Assembly: GCA_947630865.1 (NCBI GenBank)
Contig: CANRJE010000003.1
Span: 1-32,564 of the forward strand
Direction of reading: 5' to 3'
DNA length: 32,564 bases
From: an uncultured Bacilli bacterium
Lineage (GTDB): Bacteria > Bacillota_I > Bacilli_A > RF39 > UBA660
Shown: positions 1 through 7,171 of the stretch, piece after piece
Layout of the letters: each line of letters starts with the position of its first letter
How positions within the stretch are numbered: the first letter of the stretch is position 1
The notes under the pieces: model-generated
Seen by the model: only the letters and a program-made list of their open reading frames with translations
What the model was told of the DNA's origin: nothing
Databases searched by the model: none
Position numbers and translations under genes: made by a program

Positions 1-806
1 TCACCATATATACCTTTTTCACCAGTTGATGGATTACGAGTAAATGCAACTCCTGTTCCAGATGTATCTCCCATATTACCAAATACCATTGATTGAACAT
101 TAACAGCAGTTCCCCAATCACCTGGAATATCATTCATACGACGATAAACGATAGCTCTTGGATTATCCCATGATCTAAATACAGCTTTAACAGCACCCAT
201 TAATTGTTCTTTAGGATCTTGAGGAAATTCTTCTCCCATAGCATCCTTATAAACTTTTTTGAATCTTTTTACTAGTTCTTTTAAATCATCAACTGTTAAT
301 TCAGTATCGTATTTAACACCTTTTTCATTTTTAATTTCATCAATAATTTTTTCAAATGATGATTTTGGTACTTCCATTACAACATCAGAATACATTTGAA
401 TAAAACGACGATATGAATCATAAGCAAATCTTGGATTGTTAGTCTTTTTAGCAAAACCTTCAACTGCCACATCATTTAGTCCTAAATTCAAAATTGTATC
501 CATCATACCTGGCATTGAAGCACGAGCTCCACTTCTTACAGATACTAGTAATGGATCATTGTTATCACCGAATTTCTTGCCTTGCTTTTCTTCAAGTTTA
601 GCTAGATATTCGAATATTTGTTTTTCAATATCTGAACTTATTACTTTACCATTTTCATAATAGTTAGTACAAGCTTCAGTTGTTACCGTAAATCCTCCAG
701 GTATAGGTAATCCTAAATTAGTCATTTCAGCTAAATTAGCACCTTTTCCACCTAAAAGATTACGCATGTCTTTGTTTCCTTCTTCAAAGGAATAAACATA
801 TTTCAT
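1..806 (-). CDS. ppdK: Pyruvate, phosphate dikinase, N-terminal part (cut by window edge)
   Basis: About 268 residues are visible; the family is usually near 875 residues, so the gene continues beyond the left edge. The enzyme interconverts pyruvate + ATP + Pi and PEP + AMP + PPi in the cytoplasm. The N-terminal ATP-grasp nucleotide-binding domain is recognisable from the LLGGKGANLAEM segment near residue 17 and the RSGARASMPGMMDTILNLG segment near residues 90-110, both typical of PPDK. The start is the ATG at 804-806, preceded by GGGAGG. The gene has its own promoter overlapping the terminator of the pilus locus. It supplies or consumes PEP, the substrate of the phosphonate operon near the other end of the window, but any link is only inference. 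Confidence 0.95.
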   Translation of the reverse strand, partial: MKYVYSFEEGNKDMRNLLGGKGANLAEMTNLGLPIPGGFTVTTEACTNYYENGKVISSDIEKQIFEYLAKLEEKQGKKFGDNNDPLLVSVRSGARASMPGMMDTILNLGLNDVAVEGFAKKTNNPRFAYDSYRRFIQMYSDVVMEVPKSSFEKIIDEIKNEKGVKYDTELTVDDLKELVKRFKKVYKDAMGEEFPQDPKEQLMGAVKAVFRSWDNPRAIVYRRMNDIPGDWGTAVNVQSMVFGNMGDTSGTGVAFTRNPSTGEKGIYG

Positions 807-826
807 ATTATCCTCCCAACTCATAT

Positions 827-855
827 ATTATATAAAAAAAAAGATATTGTTTCAA
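827..855 (-). promoter_or_regulatory. Sigma-A promoter for ppdK
   Basis: The minus strand reads TTGAAA (850-855), a 17-base spacer, then TATAAT (827-832). The expected start site lies about 14 bases before the ppdK ATG, just ahead of its GGGAGG site. The -35 box sits in the loop and stem of the preceding terminator, and the U-tract forms the spacer. Confidence 0.8.
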
Positions 856-863
856 CATCTTTT
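834..863 (-). terminator. Rho-independent terminator at the end of the pilus locus
   Basis: On the minus strand AAAAGATGTTG (853-863) pairs with CAATATCTTTT (839-849), with one G-U wobble and a three-base loop, followed by a run of T. It ends transcription from the 130-residue membrane protein gene and overlaps the ppdK promoter. Confidence 0.75.
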
Positions 864-902
864 TAATCTTCTTTACATCTAACTGACAATTATTAATCTT
901 TT

Positions 903-1295
903 TTATTCATAAATATTTGAACAACCATTTGAAGAACAATAATCACCATCTTCAATTCCAACCCAACAATCAATCCAAGAAGTTAATCCATCTGGAACAT
1001 CTCCATTATTATCTTTAACCATATCTGAAACAAAAGATAATATATATTCGATTATAATAGGAACAAAAAAGATAATAACACCATATAATAATCTTTTTCC
1101 AAAAGTTTTACTTAAATCAGAACCTGATTTTTCATCATTTTTAGTCATAGCTTTAAACATATCTATAGAACCTAAAACAATTAAAATAGCTGGAACTGTA
1201 AATTGAATAATAGTTATTAATAGATGAATAATTCTTAAAAAAGGAGCCATTTCACAACACATTTGAATTGTCTCATTACAATCTAATATCAACAT
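903..1295 (-). CDS. Two-helix membrane protein, VirB2/T4SS-pilin-like (paralogue 3)
   Basis: 130 residues. Two hydrophobic segments (about 25-47 and 67-90) flank a short charged loop containing IDMFKAMTKNDEK, then RLLYGVIIFFVP. The same pattern occurs in the two genes that follow towards higher coordinates, so the three are paralogues. The layout (two helices, K/D/E-rich loop with KAMT, conserved W..CW after helix 2) recalls VirB2/TrbC or the T4SS_pilin family; this is by eye, not by search. The charged loop should be cytoplasmic, putting both Cys-bearing ends outside. The start ATG follows GAAAGGAGAAAAGAT. A hairpin terminator lies between this gene and the 164-residue gene, so it may be expressed at a lower level by readthrough. 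The C-terminus has extra cysteines (residues about 119-125). Confidence 0.6.
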   Translation of the reverse strand: MLILDCNETIQMCCEMAPFLRIIHLLITIIQFTVPAILIVLGSIDMFKAMTKNDEKSGSDLSKTFGKRLLYGVIIFFVPIIIEYILSFVSDMVKDNNGDVPDGLTSWIDCWVGIEDGDYCSSNGCSNIYE

Positions 1296-1317
1296 ATCTT
1301 TTCTCCTTTCTTTAAGT

Positions 1318-1343
1318 TAAAAATTGAAGCCTTTAAGCTTCAA
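1318..1343 (-). terminator. Internal hairpin terminator or attenuator between membrane-protein paralogues
   Basis: On the minus strand TTGAAGC (1337-1343) pairs perfectly with GCTTCAA (1324-1330) across a six-base loop, and TTTTT follows. No promoter fits between it and the downstream gene, whose start is only 23 bases away, so partial readthrough is the likely way the 130-residue gene is expressed. Confidence 0.7.
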
Positions 1344-1358
1344 CATTTAAAGATTATT

Positions 1359-1853
1359 TTAATCAGCGCAGTAGCCTCCTGATTGAGCATCCTCACACCA
1401 ACTTCTACTTGTTGTACCCATATAAGCACTAGTTGATTTATTAATACAAACACAAGTATCAGAATTTCCCGTATTAGTATTTCCTGCTCCTCCAGTTGTT
1501 GTACTTCCTTCATAATTCCAACATTTTAAGAAAGTTGAAAATGAATTTTTAGCAGCATCACTATCATCAATTTGAACAACATTGCTTATTAAATCTAATA
1601 TTAAACTTAAAATTGGAATTAATAAGAAAATAATTACTGCATAAATTAAACGTCTAACAATTGTTTTTCTAGCCTCTTGTTGTTTCTTTTCATCACCACT
1701 AGTCATAGCTTTAAATAAATCAATTGCACATAAAATAATTAAGAAAAGTGGTACACCTATTTTAATAATATCAAATATTGTCTTTATAGTTCCTAAGACC
1801 GTTTGAATTAATGGTTGTTGACAAAGTTCATCAACACTTAATAGTATAAACAT
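1359..1853 (-). CDS. Two-helix membrane protein, VirB2/T4SS-pilin-like (paralogue 2)
   Basis: 164 residues from the ATG at 1851-1853. A longer frame starting at 1877 exists, but the AGGAGG site (1861-1866) lies inside that extension, seven bases before this ATG, so the shorter start is preferred. Two hydrophobic helices flank the loop IDLFKAMTSGDEKKQQEARK; the second helix follows VRRLIYAVIIFLL. This is the paralogue closest to the T4SS_pilin pattern. After helix 2 comes FLKCWNYE, matching the W..CW region of its paralogues, then a Gly/Thr/Asn-rich linker and a Cys-containing tail (CVC...W C...CAD) absent from the 104-residue paralogue. It has its own predicted promoter. Function is unknown; it could be a pilin or an accessory membrane subunit. 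Confidence 0.6.
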   Translation of the reverse strand: MFILLSVDELCQQPLIQTVLGTIKTIFDIIKIGVPLFLIILCAIDLFKAMTSGDEKKQQEARKTIVRRLIYAVIIFLLIPILSLILDLISNVVQIDDSDAAKNSFSTFLKCWNYEGSTTTGGAGNTNTGNSDTCVCINKSTSAYMGTTSRSWCEDAQSGGYCAD

Positions 1854-1889
1854 ATAAAATCCTCCTAAAACACACACATTTATAATTAT

Positions 1890-1918
1890 ATAATACTAAA
1901 ATATTTCTAATAAATCAA
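1890..1918 (-). promoter_or_regulatory. Promoter for paralogue 2
   Basis: The minus strand reads TTGATT (1913-1918), a 17-base spacer and TATTAT (1890-1895). The predicted leader is about 30 bases. A TATAAT at 1885-1890 is also present but lies 22 bases from the -35 box. Confidence 0.55.
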
Positions 1919-1935
1919 TACTTTTTTATTTTTTA

Positions 1936-2250
1936 TTAATTTTTTTTGCTCTCAGAAACATAATCCCAGCATTCTTTCCAACTAGCATCATAATCCATTG
2001 GAACTAATCCATTTACAATATTTAAAATAAATGGAATCAAAAATGGAATTAAATAAATAAGAACAGCATATACAATTTTCATCATAACATCTTTTCGTAA
2101 TTTCTTAATCTCGTCCTCTTTTTTGGAAACAATGATTTTAAAAATATCAATTGTACATAAGATTATTAAAACAATCGGTATTGCAAATTTGATAGCATTA
2201 AAAAGTGTCACGACAATTCCCACTATCATTTGCATGTTAGAATCACACAT
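1936..2250 (-). CDS. Two-helix membrane protein, VirB2/T4SS-pilin-like (paralogue 1)
   Basis: 104 residues from the ATG at 2248-2250, which follows AGGTG at six bases; a GTG nine bases upstream is possible but poorly spaced. The protein starts MCDSNMQM, then has a helix (about 9-36), the loop IDIFKIIVSKKEDEIKKLRK, a second helix (about 60-84) and a short tail ending in WKECWDYVSESKKN. The order Cys, helix, charged loop, helix, W..CW is shared with the two genes downstream. If both ends are outside, the N-terminal and C-terminal cysteines could form a disulfide, which is inference. The gene follows tadZ but has its own strong-looking promoter, so the three-gene group may be transcribed apart from the tad genes. 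Confidence 0.6.
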   Translation of the reverse strand: MCDSNMQMIVGIVVTLFNAIKFAIPIVLIILCTIDIFKIIVSKKEDEIKKLRKDVMMKIVYAVLIYLIPFLIPFILNIVNGLVPMDYDASWKECWDYVSESKKN

Positions 2251-2269
2251 ATCACTCACCTAGTTGCAC

Positions 2270-2298
2270 ATTATATCACAATAAAGAAAAAAAAGCAA
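2270..2298 (-). promoter_or_regulatory. Sigma-A promoter for paralogue 1
   Basis: The minus strand reads TTGCTT (2293-2298), exactly 17 bases, then TATAAT (2270-2275), with TGA just before the -10 box giving an extended -10. The -35 box begins immediately after the tadZ stop. The predicted leader is about 13 bases. Confidence 0.7.
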
Positions 2299-3306
2299 CT
2301 ATTTGCCAAATAAACCAAATAATCCTTTTTTATTTTCTTCACCTCTTGAAGCTTCAACTAACCCAAGTTTTGATAACAAATCATTTATTACACTGTTTAT
2401 TATTCGATCATTTAAAGGTGGTAAATTAAAATATACACTTATTCCAGCCTCTTTTGCAAAAATCTCAACATCTTTATCAGACAAAAGACTATTGTTTAAA
2501 ATAACTTTTTTACCTTTTAAACTAATAAATGCCGTTCGATTTTCCATCATTAATTGATTAACTCTATATAAAGATGGATCTACTAAATATATCATATCCG
2601 TACAAGCATCAAGTTTTTTACTATCAGCTAAATCTACAATGATAATATCCATATCTGCAAAAGCTGAAAAAAATTCTCCTAATCTACTACTTGAAATTGA
2701 ATACATATTCTTATCAGCATAATAAATAAAATCTTTTTTATCTACTTCAAGTGCAACTACTTTCTTTTTATAAATTTCTATTAAATTTTTTTTCAATAAA
2801 TAAGCTAATTCTGTACTACCAGCAGCTTTTGTTACATTTGAAATACCTAAAACTATCTGCTCAGAACCACTTGCATAATTTTCACTTGTAAAATCAATAT
2901 CATTATTCTCAATTCTTGTTGTTACTTCAGATGAAGTTACATATTGTTTAACATCATCATACGTATTACTTTTATTAACAAGTTCTACTAATCCTTTTAC
3001 ATTATCAGTAAAATTATAAATATTTAAGCTCACTAAAAAAGACAAAAACTTCTTTGGTGGCGGATCATTAGGTGGTAAAAACAAAATTAATTTTTCAGTA
3101 TCAAATGTTTTGGATAATTCTCTTAAAACATCTTCTTTAGGAAATCTTTCCAAAGCTGTTGCATCAATAATTAATTTTTTGTAAAAAATAGAATTAAAAC
3201 TGTTGGCAATTGCAGAAACTTGAAATACCCCGTTTAATTCTTTCATAATTTCAATATTAGTACTAATTATTAAATCTTTATACTGGTTTGTTACTATTAT
3301 ATTCAT
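2299..3306 (-). CDS. tadZ: TadZ/CpaE-like ParA-family protein with degenerate P-loop
   Basis: 335 residues from the ATG at 3304-3306, which overlaps the TGA of the TadE-like gene (ATGA coupling); a TTG 15 bases upstream is less likely. TadZ/CpaE proteins position Tad pilus machines at the membrane. The N-terminal 120 residues look like the receiver-like domain of this family. Residues about 154-169 (GISNVTKAAGSTELAY) occupy the place of the deviant Walker A motif, but the GKT/GKS part is lost. A hydrophobic strand ending IIIVDLAD (about 221-228) resembles Walker B. The C-terminus KKGLFGLFGK is a short amphipathic stretch like the MinD membrane-targeting tail. Assignment rests on position between tad genes and on this architecture. 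It probably does not hydrolyse ATP. Confidence 0.65.
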   Translation of the reverse strand: MNIIVTNQYKDLIISTNIEIMKELNGVFQVSAIANSFNSIFYKKLIIDATALERFPKEDVLRELSKTFDTEKLILFLPPNDPPPKKFLSFLVSLNIYNFTDNVKGLVELVNKSNTYDDVKQYVTSSEVTTRIENNDIDFTSENYASGSEQIVLGISNVTKAAGSTELAYLLKKNLIEIYKKKVVALEVDKKDFIYYADKNMYSISSSRLGEFFSAFADMDIIIVDLADSKKLDACTDMIYLVDPSLYRVNQLMMENRTAFISLKGKKVILNNSLLSDKDVEIFAKEAGISVYFNLPPLNDRIINSVINDLLSKLGLVEASRGEENKKGLFGLFGK

Positions 3307-3704
3307 AACTGACCACCACAATTTTTTGTAACCGCATCATTACCAATCATACATTCCATACCATATATAGTTTTACTTTCGTTTTTAATAGGTAAAGTAC
3401 CTGCATAACCTATAAGCGGTATCTCAAATTTAACATTAGTAACAACAGTATAAACAGCACCATTGGAATTTTTATTACAACTTATAGTTAAACTATTATT
3501 ATAATTTCTTTTTCTTAAGCTCTCACATAAAGAATTCATGTCTTGAGTTACATATCCCTCTGTTTGTTCAATAGATGTTATAACAAAGTTGCTAGCACGA
3601 TAAGTAGCCGCATAGTTCATGATTATACCAATAAAAACTATATATACAGCTAAAAAACCTAAGATAATATAAAACAAAACTGAACCACCAATGGCTTCTC
3701 TCAT
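3303..3704 (-). CDS. TadE-like pseudopilin
   Basis: 133 residues. It starts MREAIGGSVLFYIILGF, a very short basic leader followed by one long N-terminal hydrophobic helix (about 7-30), then a globular extracytoplasmic domain with four cysteines (two near residues 59 and 76, two near 118 and 129). This is the layout of TadE/TadF minor pilins that join the Tad pilus. The M-[KR]-E-A-x-G start is shared with the Flp-like protein encoded just upstream, hinting at common processing after that Gly. The Glu usually found at position +5 of prepilins is absent. RBS GGAG lies eight bases before the ATG. The stop overlaps the tadZ start. No prepilin peptidase gene is in the window. Confidence 0.65.
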   Translation of the reverse strand: MREAIGGSVLFYIILGFLAVYIVFIGIIMNYAATYRASNFVITSIEQTEGYVTQDMNSLCESLRKRNYNNSLTISCNKNSNGAVYTVVTNVKFEIPLIGYAGTLPIKNESKTIYGMECMIGNDAVTKNCGGQL

Positions 3705-3741
3705 ACTAACATCTCCTCATATTCTTTCTTAAAATTATATT

Positions 3742-3918
3742 TTATTCAAAATTATCTGTAACTATATAAGTATATTTATCATCTGTTGTCCATTCAGTCC
3801 ATTTTGATTGGATTGCATTGATAATAGGATCTTTAAATAACATAAATACTCCTAAAATTACACCTGCTGCTACGATAACTATTAAAGTCATACTTAATTC
3901 TCCACTTGCTTCTTTCAT
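3742..3918 (-). CDS. Flp-like small pilin (58 residues)
   Basis: A small gene: ATG at 3916-3918, AAGGAG at 3929-3934, stop at 3742-3744. The product begins MKEASGELSMTLIVIVAAGV, a six-residue leader plus a single hydrophobic helix (about 10-28), and ends with a short polar, Trp/Asp/Tyr-containing tail. Size, the single N-terminal helix and the position between tadC and a TadE-like gene all fit the major pilin Flp. The Glu expected at position +5 after the Gly cleavage site is not there; a Glu sits at +1. It shares the M-[KR]-E-A-x-G start with its neighbour. It has its own promoter, as expected for an abundant structural subunit. Confidence 0.7.
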   Translation of the reverse strand: MKEASGELSMTLIVIVAAGVILGVFMLFKDPIINAIQSKWTEWTTDDKYTYIVTDNFE

Positions 3919-3951
3919 TTTTTTAATTCTCCTTTCCTACTTTACTCTATT

Positions 3952-3980
3952 AGTATAACATTATTTGTTGGTTTTATCAA
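3952..3980 (-). promoter_or_regulatory. Sigma-A promoter for the Flp-like pilin
   Basis: The minus strand reads TTGATA (3975-3980), 17 bases, then TATACT (3952-3957), with TGT before the -10 box (extended -10). It lies in the 78-base gap after tadC and would give a leader of about 27 bases. Confidence 0.7.
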
Positions 3981-3996
3981 TCACTTTTCATGAAGT

Positions 3997-4782
3997 TTAC
4001 ATTTCCATCATCATCATCATCATAGCTAGAAATAAAACTAGCATAGTTCCACCACCTGTCACCATAAGCATAGCTAAAGTCTTTTTTTCCATTTTATCTA
4101 GACGTTTAGCATATTTTTGCTCTCTTGCTTTATTTTGTAATGATGAAACGCTTTTAGAAAAAACTAATAATTGCTCTTGTTTATTTTCCTGAGCTCCAAT
4201 ACTTAAACGATATAGTAAACGCATCATTCTTAAGGAATCACGTACAGGATATTGTTCAGCAAAGGCAAGATATGGGTCAATAGAAGAATCACCACTATCT
4301 ATTTTTTTAATCATTTCCTGAAGACCTTCTTTAAACATATCTGGAGCTGTTTCAATTGATTTTGAAATAGCAACAGGAATTGTATAATGTTGAGCTAATA
4401 TCTCAATACTTTTTAAGTAATAAGGCAAAGTTTGATCAATTTCTGTTAAATGTTTTTTATAATGACCTTTTAAACTTGAATATTGATTTTTATATAAAAC
4501 AAGTATTATCATGATTCCTATAATCAAATTTATCCAAGTAAAGTTGAATAATAAAATTGCTAAAACTACTACTACACCTATCATTATTTTTTTAATACGT
4601 GCTTCAAAAAGTACATTTGGATCAACATCTCCACCATACTTAGCTTTAACTAAAAAGTCATAATCTTTTTCCTTTAATAACATAAAGAATTTCTTATTAT
4701 CTTCATATAATTGCTTAGTATTAATAGCACCACCATAACTTAAAACAAAGATAACAATTAATACAACTATGGCAAATTCCAT
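3997..4782 (-). CDS. tadC: Tad pilus inner-membrane platform protein TadC
   Basis: 261 residues. It is a T2SSF-type platform protein: an N-terminal helix (1-17), a helix pair around 70-100, a cytoplasmic helical domain (about 108-230; LPYYLKSIEILAQHY...) and a C-terminal helix. It works with TadB and the TadA ATPase to polymerise pilin. The start codon overlaps the tadB stop (TAATG), so translation is probably coupled. The protein ends in a run of six Met and EM, encoded by a perfect (ATG)n trinucleotide repeat; this extends the last hydrophobic segment. TadC is usually close to 300 residues, so this one is a little short. Confidence 0.85.
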   Translation of the reverse strand: MEFAIVVLIVIFVLSYGGAINTKQLYEDNKKFFMLLKEKDYDFLVKAKYGGDVDPNVLFEARIKKIMIGVVVVLAILLFNFTWINLIIGIMIILVLYKNQYSSLKGHYKKHLTEIDQTLPYYLKSIEILAQHYTIPVAISKSIETAPDMFKEGLQEMIKKIDSGDSSIDPYLAFAEQYPVRDSLRMMRLLYRLSIGAQENKQEQLLVFSKSVSSLQNKAREQKYAKRLDKMEKKTLAMLMVTGGGTMLVLFLAMMMMMMEM

Positions 4783-5678
4783 TATTCAGCCCCCACATTC
4801 TCGTTATAATATTTTTCTCCAGACAGAAGAAAATAACTATTAAATAAAACTACAATATGCAAACCTATTTGCATTAAAATATTTGAATTAACCATATCAA
4901 TATAGGTTTCTTTACCAATTAACCATTGAACAAGCATAACCATAAGGTACAAAAGTAATCCATATTGTACAAATGATTTATGAAAAGCTTGACGATTCAT
5001 TCTATCTTGATATACTCCTTCAACAAGTTGGTCAACGTCAAGTAACATATTATCTAATACTTCAACTGTATCATGTGCACCTTCTCTAGTTACCTGTAAG
5101 AACAATTGATGCATATTTCTTGTCATATAAAAATCGTATTTACTATTCATGTAATCAATTGATTCTCCAACATCACCATTGTGATAAGCTAAATCAATCA
5201 TTACCTTAACATCGGTTTTTACTGGATCCTCAAGAACTCCAGATTCATATACACCTTCTAAGGCTTTAACAAACGATTGAGTTGTTTGAAATTCCATTAT
5301 TGTATTAGTAACATATACCTGAATTTGTTCAAAAATAAATTCACTATATAATCTTTTACAACGTAAATATGCAAGATATGGAATAAAAGCTATAACAACT
5401 ACAACATATATAAAAGATATTACCATATTGTAAAAGTATAAATATGATATAACAAAGGCTATTGCCGCAAAAAGAATTGTTTGTATTGTATATTCTTTTT
5501 TTGTATATTCAAGTCCCATTTCTTTACATTTTTCACGAATAACCTTAAATGAATAAGGTGCATATTTATCATATACATTTCCAATACTCGTTGTAACGAA
5601 TTTATATAAAGATTCACCATTACTTTTACGATATAAAACTACAAACATAACAATGAATAATATAATTATAAATTCCAT
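4782..5678 (-). CDS. tadB: Tad pilus inner-membrane platform protein TadB
   Basis: 298 residues, T2SSF family. There is an N-terminal helix (2-16), a helix pair (about 66-105), the cytoplasmic helical domain (about 110-225, with TTQSFVKALEGVYESG and AYHNGDVGESI) and C-terminal helices (about 232-290). It forms the membrane platform with TadC under the TadA ATPase. RBS GAGGTGATAAA precedes the ATG and lies directly after the tadA stop. The stop overlaps the tadC start. The order tadA-tadB-tadC is the standard one for Tad loci, which makes the assignment safe. Confidence 0.87.
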   Translation of the reverse strand: MEFIIILFIVMFVVLYRKSNGESLYKFVTTSIGNVYDKYAPYSFKVIREKCKEMGLEYTKKEYTIQTILFAAIAFVISYLYFYNMVISFIYVVVVIAFIPYLAYLRCKRLYSEFIFEQIQVYVTNTIMEFQTTQSFVKALEGVYESGVLEDPVKTDVKVMIDLAYHNGDVGESIDYMNSKYDFYMTRNMHQLFLQVTREGAHDTVEVLDNMLLDVDQLVEGVYQDRMNRQAFHKSFVQYGLLLYLMVMLVQWLIGKETYIDMVNSNILMQIGLHIVVLFNSYFLLSGEKYYNENVGAE

Positions 5679-5690
5679 TTTATCACCTCG

Positions 5691-7166
5691 TTATAAAAAT
5701 TCAATTTGATTATTAGTTGTTTCTCTATTAGCACCATTAGTTGGAACTGAATTAGGTGCTCCTACATTTATATTTGGTACAACTGGAGTTACAACTGGTG
5801 TAATGTTTAAAGCATTAATACTATTATCTAAAGTATCTGTATTATTTATATTATTGTTACTAACAACATTAGGAACATTAATACTAGGAGTTGAAGGTTG
5901 CGTTTCTGGAATATTATTTGCAGAAGGCACTTTTGTTTCTAAAGAACTAGTCTGATTAGATACTGTTTCAATATTATTTTCTAAACTTTCAATATTATTA
6001 GTACCAGATTTGTTAGTATCTGCAAAAGGATCAGGTGCTACCTGTCTCATATTTTGAATTTCCTTTTTAGTCAAATCAACACCTTGAGCTTCAAGATAAT
6101 CTATTAAATATTTACTTGGTGGATTAATAACTGTTGTACCATCAATATTTTTACGATAAATTGTATTAGATTCTGGTTCGTTATTATCATTTACAAAAAA
6201 CTCTGTAACTTCACATACTTCTCTTAAAAATTTTCCACCTTTTTCATATCTTGCTCTAACATGAACACCAAGTTGAACATAACGATAAATAGTTGCCATA
6301 AACTGATTTACATCGATATTACTTTCAAGCAAACTATATAAACGATATGGAATACTAGCTGCTTTATCAGCATGGATTGTTGATAAAATATTATGTCCTG
6401 ATGAAATAGAATTACGAACAGCAGTAACAGCTTCAGCCGATCTTACTTCGGATAGTAAAATCCATTTAGGATTCTGTCTCATACAGCCAACTAATACATC
6501 ACTATATGATGCAATATTATTGGTTTTCATAGAAACAATATCACGCTCTGGAAAAATAGCATCCAAATGCAACTCCAAAGTATCCTCAATAGTTATTATT
6601 TTTTCATTTTCTTTAGTATGGCTTGCTAAATATTTAACTAACTCTGTTTTACCACTACCAGTTTCACCACTTACAATGATATTACAATGTCCTCTTACAC
6701 ATTCAATTAGAAAATCATGAATATCACTTGTAATATATTTTTCTTCAATAATTTTTTCTTTTTTTAATCGAATTTTTGCTGGCGTTTTACGAAAAACTGC
6801 AGCAATTCCATTTCTAGCAATTGAATCATGAATAAAATTCATACGTAGTTCTGATGATTCACTATCCAAAAGTGGACTAGCCATATTGAAAGTTTTTCCC
6901 ATAATATTGGCACATTGAAAAGCAATTTTTTCAATAAGTTCATTATTAACACCAGTATTTTCAACCCGATATACACCTTTATCAAGTGATTTTAACCAAA
7001 CTTGCCCATTATTACTATAAGAAATATCGGTGATGTTATCATCATCTAAGTAAGGTTTCAAAGCACCAAAATCAATATTAGAAAATAAACTAGCATTAAT
7101 TTCAGTATTAGTTTTGTTAGGATCACTATTAGGATTTAATTCATAGGCATTTATACTTGGATTCAT
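5691..7166 (-). CDS. tadA: Tad pilus assembly ATPase TadA (CpaF family)
   Basis: 491 residues. It is a secretion ATPase of the VirB11/CpaF type that powers pilin polymerisation at the cytoplasmic face. Visible motifs are Walker A GETGSGKT (167-174), the acidic box ITIEDTLEL (191-199), Walker B WILLSEVR (235-242) and the His box SGHNILSTIHAD (256-267). The N-terminal domain (about 30-130) is the usual CpaF N-domain. After the ATPase fold a tail of roughly 110 residues (from about 375) is rich in Asn, Thr, Ser and Pro and looks unstructured; this is unusual for the family. The start ATG follows GGAGTAGGTATT. It sits directly after cpaB with a five-base gap. Confidence 0.92.
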   Translation of the reverse strand: MNPSINAYELNPNSDPNKTNTEINASLFSNIDFGALKPYLDDDNITDISYSNNGQVWLKSLDKGVYRVENTGVNNELIEKIAFQCANIMGKTFNMASPLLDSESSELRMNFIHDSIARNGIAAVFRKTPAKIRLKKEKIIEEKYITSDIHDFLIECVRGHCNIIVSGETGSGKTELVKYLASHTKENEKIITIEDTLELHLDAIFPERDIVSMKTNNIASYSDVLVGCMRQNPKWILLSEVRSAEAVTAVRNSISSGHNILSTIHADKAASIPYRLYSLLESNIDVNQFMATIYRYVQLGVHVRARYEKGGKFLREVCEVTEFFVNDNNEPESNTIYRKNIDGTTVINPPSKYLIDYLEAQGVDLTKKEIQNMRQVAPDPFADTNKSGTNNIESLENNIETVSNQTSSLETKVPSANNIPETQPSTPSINVPNVVSNNNINNTDTLDNSINALNITPVVTPVVPNINVGAPNSVPTNGANRETTNNQIEFL

Positions 7167-7171
7167 AATAC

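Noticed and set aside
1854..1877. Eight-codon longer N-terminus for the 164-residue membrane protein
   Set aside because: The AGGAGG ribosome site lies within this extension and is ideally spaced for the ATG at 1853.
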